Positions 59,089 through 64,000 of a DNA stretch of 64,000 bases are shown here, in pieces. The number at the start of each line of letters is the position of its first letter. The stretch's first letter is position 1. The position numbers and the translations under genes are program-made. Source of the DNA: Marivita sp003149565 (GTDB lineage Bacteria > Pseudomonadota > Alphaproteobacteria > Rhodobacterales > Rhodobacteraceae); assembly GCF_965216415.1 (NCBI RefSeq), contig NZ_CBDCFU010000002.1. The stretch is one strand, 5' to 3'. The notes beneath the pieces were generated by a model. It made no database searches and was not told where the DNA came from. It saw only the letters and a program-made list of their open reading frames with translations.

Positions 59089-59098
59089 GGAGAGAGAC

Positions 59099-59878
59099 AT
59101 GGTTCAACTGACGCTCCCCAAGAATTCCACGATCCGCACGGGCAAGACCTGGCCCAAGCCGGAAGGTGCAACCAATGTGCGCAAGTTCAGCATCTATCGC
59201 TGGAATCCGGATGATGGCGAGAACCCGCGTGTCGATACGTACTTCGTTGACATGGACAAGTGTGGTCCGATGGTTCTGGACGCGTTGATCAAGATCAAGA
59301 ACGAGATCGACCCGACGCTGACCTTCCGCCGGTCCTGCCGCGAAGGGATCTGCGGATCCTGCGCGATGAACATCGATGGAATCAACACGCTGGCCTGTAT
59401 CTACGGTCTCGACGAGATAGATGGCGACGTGAAGATCTACCCGCTGCCACACATGCCGGTGGTCAAGGACCTGATCCCGGATCTGACGCATTTCTACGCG
59501 CAGCACGCGTCGATTATGCCGTGGCTGGAGACCAAGACGAACCGTCCCGCAAAAGAGTGGAAGCAGTCAATCGAAGACCGCAAGAAGTTGGATGGCCTCT
59601 ATGAATGCGTGATGTGCGCGTCCTGTTCGACTGCGTGTCCGTCCTACTGGTGGAATGGTGATCGATATCTCGGGCCGGCCGCGTTGCTGCACGCTTATCG
59701 CTGGATCATCGACAGCCGTGACGAGGCAACGGGCGAGCGTTTGGATGAGCTTGAAGATCCGTTCAAGCTTTATCGCTGTCACACGATCATGAACTGCGCC
59801 AAGACCTGCCCGAAGGGTCTGAACCCTGCAAAAGCGATTGCCGAGATCAAGAAGATGATGGTTGAGCGTCACGTCTAA
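59099..59878 (+). CDS. sdhB: Succinate dehydrogenase iron-sulfur subunit
   Basis: This 259-residue electron-transfer subunit has the 2Fe-2S region SCREGICGSCAMNIDG with LAC, the 4Fe-4S region CVMCASCSTACPSYWW and the 3Fe-4S region CHTIMNCAKTCPKGLNP. It is the last gene of the sdh operon, preceded by AAGGAGAGAG and followed by a strong terminator. Confidence 0.97.
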   Translation: MVQLTLPKNSTIRTGKTWPKPEGATNVRKFSIYRWNPDDGENPRVDTYFVDMDKCGPMVLDALIKIKNEIDPTLTFRRSCREGICGSCAMNIDGINTLACIYGLDEIDGDVKIYPLPHMPVVKDLIPDLTHFYAQHASIMPWLETKTNRPAKEWKQSIEDRKKLDGLYECVMCASCSTACPSYWWNGDRYLGPAALLHAYRWIIDSRDEATGERLDELEDPFKLYRCHTIMNCAKTCPKGLNPAKAIAEIKKMMVERHV

Positions 59879-59904
59879 ACGATGTGATTTTTTACCAAAC
59901 GGTC

Positions 59905-59944
59905 AAAAAAGGCCCCTGCAGCATGACGAGCAGGGGCCTTTTTT
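59905..59944. terminator. Intrinsic terminator after sdhB
   Basis: AAAAAAGGCCCCTGC (59905-59919), a 10-base loop and GCAGGGGCCTTTTTT form a perfect 15-bp stem including the A/T runs. It ends the sdh operon and can also serve the convergent gene at 59997. Confidence 0.95.
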
Positions 59945-59996
59945 GTGGACAGCGTGAGGGCAATGAACGTCACGACTGTACTTGTGGCGCACGCGG

Positions 59997-60425
59997 TCAG
60001 GGTGCGAGCTTCGAGACAGAGAGACCCTGCAAGTCGAGAGCGAATCGTTTGCCTTCGCTGGTCGCGAGAACAAGCCTGTTTTGCGTCGGGTCATGAGTCA
60101 TTTCGGTGATTTGTTCCGGAACGCTGTCCGTGCGTTCTGGGTCTGAGACTTCAAAGATCTGAATGACGAAAAGCAGTTCGATTGCTTCAACGTCGATGAT
60201 TGAAAGATAGCCGGTCTTTTGCGGCAGACCCAGCGCGGACCCGTTCTCAACCGGCGTGTATTTTCGACCATCCAAAATAATGGGTTCGGCCGCTGTTGGA
60301 GTGCTGAGCAGGCTCATTTTTGTGTTTCCTTTCCGCGGGGCAAGATGCACGGATAGTGAGGTGATCAACCCTGCAACTAGAACTGTCCGTCGACTGATAG
60401 GATCCGTGCCGGGGATTTTGGTCAT
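59997..60425 (-). CDS. Small protein of unknown function, possible Tat signal
   Basis: From ATG 60425 it is 142 residues and begins with a twin-Arg, hydrophobic stretch (ISRRTVLVAGLITSLSVHLA) that looks like a Tat signal. However, the internal ATG 60317 (MSLLSTPTAAEPIILDGRKY) has a stronger ribosome site, AAAGGAAACACAAA, and would give a 106-residue protein without signal. The rest has short beta-like stretches (LSIIDVEAIELLFVIQIFEV); no family recognised. It starts 5 bp after the zincin gene and is probably its partner. Confidence 0.55.
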   Translation of the reverse strand: MTKIPGTDPISRRTVLVAGLITSLSVHLAPRKGNTKMSLLSTPTAAEPIILDGRKYTPVENGSALGLPQKTGYLSIIDVEAIELLFVIQIFEVSDPERTDSVPEQITEMTHDPTQNRLVLATSEGKRFALDLQGLSVSKLAP

Positions 60426-60429
60426 GGAC

Positions 60430-61482
60430 TCAGTTCCAGTTTGCGTCGAGCTTTGTGAGTGATCCGCCGGTGCCGTTCAGGGCACGCGTGATATCTCCGG
60501 CCACCAGCGCACCACCGCAATCGGCGGCGAAAAATGCCCAGCTGTCAGCATTTTTAATGGCCTGTTCGGCTGTGATCTTAGTACCCGGCTTAATGCCTTT
60601 CCATGCATATTGTTCGTCCGTCGTGGACAGATCAAGGTGCGTGCATTCATGCACAATAACGCGGGCCCAGTTCTTTTTCATATCGTGAAGCACAGAGATA
60701 TCGAAATTGCTCGATAAAGCCTGTTCGATATAAACGGTCTTGGGTTTGTGAGCCGCGACCATGACATAGGCCTCGGTATATTCCTTGCTGGAGTCGCCGC
60801 GCTCTGGAGGGTGATCGGTCAAAACGACATGGGTGTCATTGAGCGTGCTCTGTATTTTCTTGAAACCTTTTTCGAGCTTTTTGACAGTCTTGTTTACCTT
60901 GTCGTCGCTCGGAGCAAACCACCGGTCCAGTTTTTCGCGGGCTTCCGGTTTGGTTTCGACTTCGCTGAGCACAAGGAGAGTTTTTTGAATCCAGGTTGCG
61001 CCAAGACGCGTCGCTTCGCAGAGTTTGGATCTGGTGTCGGCGTCGAAGAACTCTTCCTTGTCACCCAGTTTGGATTTCAGAGATGTCGATGAGGTGCCTG
61101 CAGCTTTGATGATTTCCCAGCCATATTTCTTCCAGGTTTTCGGGCTGGAATGAACCCAGACGGTCTGTGCGCCAGTGCTTGCTCCAAGATACATGTGCCG
61201 CAGGAATTTAATGCTTGCCACGTTTTCGACCTGCTTTGTGGAGAGAGCTGTGTTCGACCCCTCAGCGATGCCCGCCGCGGCTAGAATATTCGCTGCCTCG
61301 TCGCCGGTCTTCAATTTGGTGCGCAGCGCATCGAGTTTCGGACCCATGTCAGTCTTGGGTCCGCGTGCTTGAAGGCAGCCTTTGAGGTCCTTCATCTCTG
61401 ATTTCAAAGGGTCTTTGAAACTCCGCGAACGGAGCGCTGATTTTACTTTTTTATACTCTTCAGGAAATCGATCCACCGCCAT
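60430..61482 (-). CDS. M35/lysine-specific-type zincin metallopeptidase (putative)
   Basis: This 350-residue protein starts at ATG 61482 (MAVDRFPEEYKKV), preceded by GGAGAG. The C-terminal third has the aspzincin pattern: VIVHECTHLDLSTTDEQYAW with HExxH at 278-282 and a downstream Asp289 as likely third ligand, then AIKNADSWAFFAADC (309-322), typical of lysine-specific metalloendopeptidases. The N-terminal 200 residues are Lys-rich, helical and unrecognised. There is no signal peptide. The gene is visibly AT-richer than its neighbours. It may be secreted by a non-Sec route or act inside the cell; unknown. Confidence 0.7.
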   Translation of the reverse strand: MAVDRFPEEYKKVKSALRSRSFKDPLKSEMKDLKGCLQARGPKTDMGPKLDALRTKLKTGDEAANILAAAGIAEGSNTALSTKQVENVASIKFLRHMYLGASTGAQTVWVHSSPKTWKKYGWEIIKAAGTSSTSLKSKLGDKEEFFDADTRSKLCEATRLGATWIQKTLLVLSEVETKPEAREKLDRWFAPSDDKVNKTVKKLEKGFKKIQSTLNDTHVVLTDHPPERGDSSKEYTEAYVMVAAHKPKTVYIEQALSSNFDISVLHDMKKNWARVIVHECTHLDLSTTDEQYAWKGIKPGTKITAEQAIKNADSWAFFAADCGGALVAGDITRALNGTGGSLTKLDANWN

Positions 61483-61645
61483 GACATCTCTCCAAATCAG
61501 AAAATAAATTGCGGAAAAGGTACTGCGCTTTGAGAGTCGTTCAAAGCCTTGCAATTGTGTCAGGTGAGGCATGGGCTTTGGCTTGTGCGACGCCGATCAA
61601 TCAAAACTGACTTTAACTTTCCCAAAGGACATGTGACGAGAACGA

Positions 61646-61852
61646 ATGCCAATCTTTCTGATCCTGCTGCTTTTCGGCGTGCTGGCCTATCTGTACTGGC
61701 GGCGCAAAACGACGACTTTGACACGTGAGTGCCGGTGGCGGCGGACCGCACCGGGGGCATGGCGCTGCGCATTTTGCGGCGCTGAGATGGCGTCAGAGGA
61801 CAGCCCGCTTGTGTGTTTGAAGCACGAAAACGGTCCCTCGCAAAAAATGTGA
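61646..61852 (+). CDS. Small membrane protein with a Cys motif
   Basis: This 68-residue protein has an N-terminal TM helix (IFLILLLFGVLAYLYW) and a cytoplasmic tail with CRWRRTAPGAWRCAFCGAEM plus a later Cys (LVCLKH); four Cys could bind zinc as a ribbon. No clear ribosome site. Function unknown. Confidence 0.6.
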   Translation: MPIFLILLLFGVLAYLYWRRKTTTLTRECRWRRTAPGAWRCAFCGAEMASEDSPLVCLKHENGPSQKM

Positions 61853-61871
61853 GTCCACATCAAATTTTCTA

Positions 61872-62054
61872 TTGCACCGACTCAAAATCAATCCCATATG
61901 CGCCACAAGTGACGCCAACGCACGCGCCTCTGGCGAGGTGGGCAAGCAGATGATGCACCCACGCGGTTACGTAGCGACGGTAACGTCTCTGAAAGAACTG
62001 AGCGGTCTGTGCCGGGAAACCGGAATGGCCGGGTCTATTGGAGATGACCAATGA
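61872..62054 (+). promoter_or_regulatory. Leader of the ornithine decarboxylase gene, candidate speF-type element
   Basis: The decarboxylase has a leader of up to 190 bases. Just before the start, ATTGG (62038-62042) can pair with CCAAT (62049-62053), hiding the GGAG ribosome site and part of the ATG. A stem GTTAC/GTAAC lies near 61970. An open frame (TTG 61872 to TGA 62054) overlaps the start codon as ATGA. Rfam describes a speF leader upstream of alphaproteobacterial ornithine decarboxylases; I infer this is one, from position and structure only. Confidence 0.4.
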
Positions 62055-63220
62055 ACGCATACGTAACCGGGCTTTCCGCCCGCGAAGAAACATCTGTCTC
62101 TCGTGCAGAGGCTTTCATCCTGAGCCACCGTTTTGAGCGTCCGACGCTCGTGATCGACACCCAAGCCGTTGCGCGTCAATACGCTGCTCTGGCACAGGGT
62201 CTGGGGCGTGCACGCATTCACTATGCGGTCAAGGCGAACCCGGCGCCGGAAATCCTTGAAACACTGGTCGCACTGGGCAGCAACTTTGACGCCGCATCGC
62301 GCGCCGAGATTGAAATGTGCCTGAACGCCGGGGCGGATGCGTCGCGCGTGTCCTTCGGCAACACCATCAAACGTCCGTCGGACATTGCCTGGGCGCATGA
62401 GATCGGCATCACCCATTTCGCCGCAGACTCGGAAGAAGAGTTGCACAAGCTGGCACAGCACGCGCCGGGAGCAGAGGTGTATATCCGTCTGATCGTGGGG
62501 TCGCTGCACGCCGACTGGCCGCTGTCGCGCAAGTTCGGTTGTGCGCTCGAGAAGACGCCGTCGCTCTTCGCGCTGGCCATCGAACTGGGCTTGAAGCCGG
62601 TTGGTCTGTCGTTCCACGTCGGCTCGCAGACCCGCGAAGCACGTATGTGGGGTGAGACGCTCGATCAAGTGGCCCAGGTGTGGCATGGGCTAAAGGCGGA
62701 TGGGTTCGAGCTGTCGCTGCTCAACATCGGTGGAGGGTTCCCTGCCTTTCACGGTCAGGAGCTGGACGCGCCGCAAAACTATGCCTCTGACGTGATGCGC
62801 CAGATCCATGACCGTTTCGGTGATGTGCCGCAGATCATGGCAGAACCGGGTCGCGGCCTTGTTGCCGAAGCGGGTGCGATTGCCGCCGAAGTGCTTCTGG
62901 TCTCGCGCAAGTCGGACAGCGACCTGCACCGCTGGGTCTATCTCGATATCGGCAAGTTCTCGGGCCTTGCAGAAACCATGGACGAAGCGATCCGTTACCA
63001 GTTCATCACCGACCGTGACCACGAGCCGACCGGTGCCTGCATTCTGGCCGGTCCGTCCTGTGATAGCGCGGATGTGCTTTACGAAAAGCAGCCGGTACAG
63101 CTTCCGCTGGGTCTTCAATCGGGCGACCGCATCGTGATCCGCAACTGCGGTGCCTATACATCGACCTATGCATCGGTCGGTTTCAACGGCTTCCCGCCGC
63201 TGGATGTGATTGCCATCTGA
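62051..63220 (+). CDS. Ornithine decarboxylase (type III PLP fold)
   Basis: This is a 389-residue group IV (alanine-racemase-fold) decarboxylase. The PLP lysine is Lys61 in HYAVKANPAP. Other motifs are SFHVGSQ, GGGFPAFHG, EPGRGLVAEAG and the catalytic Cys338 in GPSCDSADVLYE. It would make putrescine from ornithine; lysine could be a second substrate. A start-codon hairpin may control it. A GC-rich hairpin at 63261 follows. Confidence 0.93.
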   Translation: MNAYVTGLSAREETSVSRAEAFILSHRFERPTLVIDTQAVARQYAALAQGLGRARIHYAVKANPAPEILETLVALGSNFDAASRAEIEMCLNAGADASRVSFGNTIKRPSDIAWAHEIGITHFAADSEEELHKLAQHAPGAEVYIRLIVGSLHADWPLSRKFGCALEKTPSLFALAIELGLKPVGLSFHVGSQTREARMWGETLDQVAQVWHGLKADGFELSLLNIGGGFPAFHGQELDAPQNYASDVMRQIHDRFGDVPQIMAEPGRGLVAEAGAIAAEVLLVSRKSDSDLHRWVYLDIGKFSGLAETMDEAIRYQFITDRDHEPTGACILAGPSCDSADVLYEKQPVQLPLGLQSGDRIVIRNCGAYTSTYASVGFNGFPPLDVIAI

Positions 63221-63260
63221 CCCTGCGCAACGCGCTATCGGGTCTCATTGAACGGCGCTA

Positions 63261-63283
63261 CCCTCCCGCCATCTGCGGGAGGG
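63261..63283 (+). terminator. Hairpin after the ornithine decarboxylase gene
   Basis: CCCTCCCGC-CATCT-GCGGGAGGG is a perfect 9-bp GC stem about 40 bp after the stop. No T run follows, so factor-independent termination is uncertain. Confidence 0.55.
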
Positions 63284-63418
63284 CATCATGGCGGTTCCCG
63301 CCCTTGTTAACCAAAAATTATTGTCACAAGCCTATTGGCAGAAGCCTCTATTTTTTCTCAGCTCAGCAGGTGCCATGCTAGGCTACTGCTGGGATTGATA
63401 AAAAAGGAGGCTGTTTTC

Positions 63419-64000
63419 GTGCACGCAAACAAGGCCCAGTCTGATTATTGGACGTCTCCGGCAGGTCTGAAATGGATCGAACACGAGCACGCACTGGATA
63501 CTGCGATGGCTGGTATGTTGGACATGATGCTTGATGCGGCTGGGATCAACTCGACTGACCACGTCATCGACATCGGATGTGGAACAGGTGCGAGCACCAT
63601 CGAAGCGGCGTGGCGTGTTCCGGATGGTAGGGTGCTTGGTGTAGACATCTCCGATCCGCTCCTGAACCGAGCAACCAACCGGGCGGAGGTCGCAGGCGCG
63701 GGAAACGTGTCGTTCGTCTTGGCAGATGCGCAGACATACGAATTTTCCGATCAGGCTTTTGATCTTCTCGTGTCTCGCTTGGGGATGAGCTTCTTTTCAG
63801 ACACTGTTGCAGCATTTCAGAATCTGGCGCGCGCTTTGAATGATCGTGGGAAGATGGTTTTTGTTTGTTGGGCTTCGATCGCACAGAACCCATGGTTTTC
63901 TATTCCGAAATATGCGGCTGAGGCGAAGCTGGGGCCGCAGCCAAAAGGTGATCCCGATGCCCCAGGGCCGACCGCATTCCAGGATTGTGATCGGGTGGTT
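63419..64000 (+). CDS. Class I SAM-dependent methyltransferase, 3' truncated
   Basis: The frame is open to the window end; 194 residues are visible. The start is GTG 63419, with AAGGAGG eight bases upstream. Motif I is VIDIGCGTGAST, the acidic loop is VLGVDISDPLL, and later parts are VLADAQTYEF and FDLLVSRLGMSFFSD, matching UbiE/COQ5-like methyltransferases. The substrate is unknown. Confidence 0.85.
   Translation, partial: MHANKAQSDYWTSPAGLKWIEHEHALDTAMAGMLDMMLDAAGINSTDHVIDIGCGTGASTIEAAWRVPDGRVLGVDISDPLLNRATNRAEVAGAGNVSFVLADAQTYEFSDQAFDLLVSRLGMSFFSDTVAAFQNLARALNDRGKMVFVCWASIAQNPWFSIPKYAAEAKLGPQPKGDPDAPGPTAFQDCDRVV

Noticed and set aside
62051..63220. Diaminopimelate decarboxylase (lysA)
   Set aside because: The protein has the ornithine decarboxylase-type GPSCDSADVLYE and a shorter length; LysA-specific motifs are lacking.

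Overview
The window looks like a chromosomal segment of an alphaproteobacterium of the order Rhodobacterales (Roseobacter/Rhodobacter type). This rests on gene content: gcrA, sitABCD, phosphatidylcholine synthase, the (3S)-malyl-CoA thioesterase / mesaconyl-CoA hydratase pair of the ethylmalonyl-CoA pathway, taurine-pyruvate aminotransferase, and the mdh / sucCD-odhAB-lpd / sdhCDAB neighbourhood. The DNA is GC-rich throughout, apart from a few AT-richer patches. Most genes are ordinary housekeeping or central-metabolism genes, packed in operons with 1-4 bp overlaps.

Layout. 1-5.7 kb holds a truncated D-2-hydroxyacid dehydrogenase, a KAS III-like synthase, a PRC-barrel protein, thymidine kinase, a small HTH protein, a short IMPACT protein, diacylglycerol kinase and a DCC thioredoxin-like protein, then a nitrilase-family remnant. 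5.7-14.8 kb holds rimO, an MFS gene with no usual start codon, Dabb and GNAT proteins, gcrA, an ABC-2 permease, an EamA permease, pcs, and mtaB with dapF. At 14.9 kb is tRNA-Lys(UUU), followed by sitABCD (Mn/Fe uptake) with a Fur/Mur-like box. 18.8-31.9 kb is a complete seven-gene glycogen operon read leftwards (glgP-glgB-glgC-glgA-glgX-malQ-pgm). 32-38.3 kb holds tpa with a GNAT gene, a zinc-ribbon membrane protein, and ftsE-ftsX-plsC-PPOX.

38.6-50.6 kb is the lower TCA cycle read leftwards (mdh, sucC, sucD, odhA, odhB, MAPEG, lpd). A GT61-methyltransferase fusion gene is inserted on the opposite strand between mdh and sucC. 50.8-55.9 kb holds a TauE-like exporter, mcl2, NnrU, DUF1737, mch and two small proteins. 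56-59.9 kb is sdhC-sdhD-sdhA-lipoprotein-sdhB. 60-61.5 kb is an AT-richer pair encoding a zincin metallopeptidase and a small, possibly exported protein. The window ends with an ornithine decarboxylase and a truncated SAM methyltransferase.

The most interesting non-coding structure is as follows. A tandem operator (two TGTGATCACA palindromes, centres exactly 21 bp apart) lies upstream of both the suc and sdh operons. Three inverted pairs of GTAG-headed REP-like palindromes sit in the gaps of the suc operon. Four tandem perfect hairpins lie between the PPOX gene and lpd. There are also terminator-like or start-sequestering structures in the leaders of gcrA and the ornithine decarboxylase. I found no CRISPR array, no insertion sequence with a transposase, and no clear prophage. 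The best candidates for something undescribed are the shared TCA operator, the zincin pair, the GT61-methyltransferase fusion and the lipoprotein inside the sdh operon.
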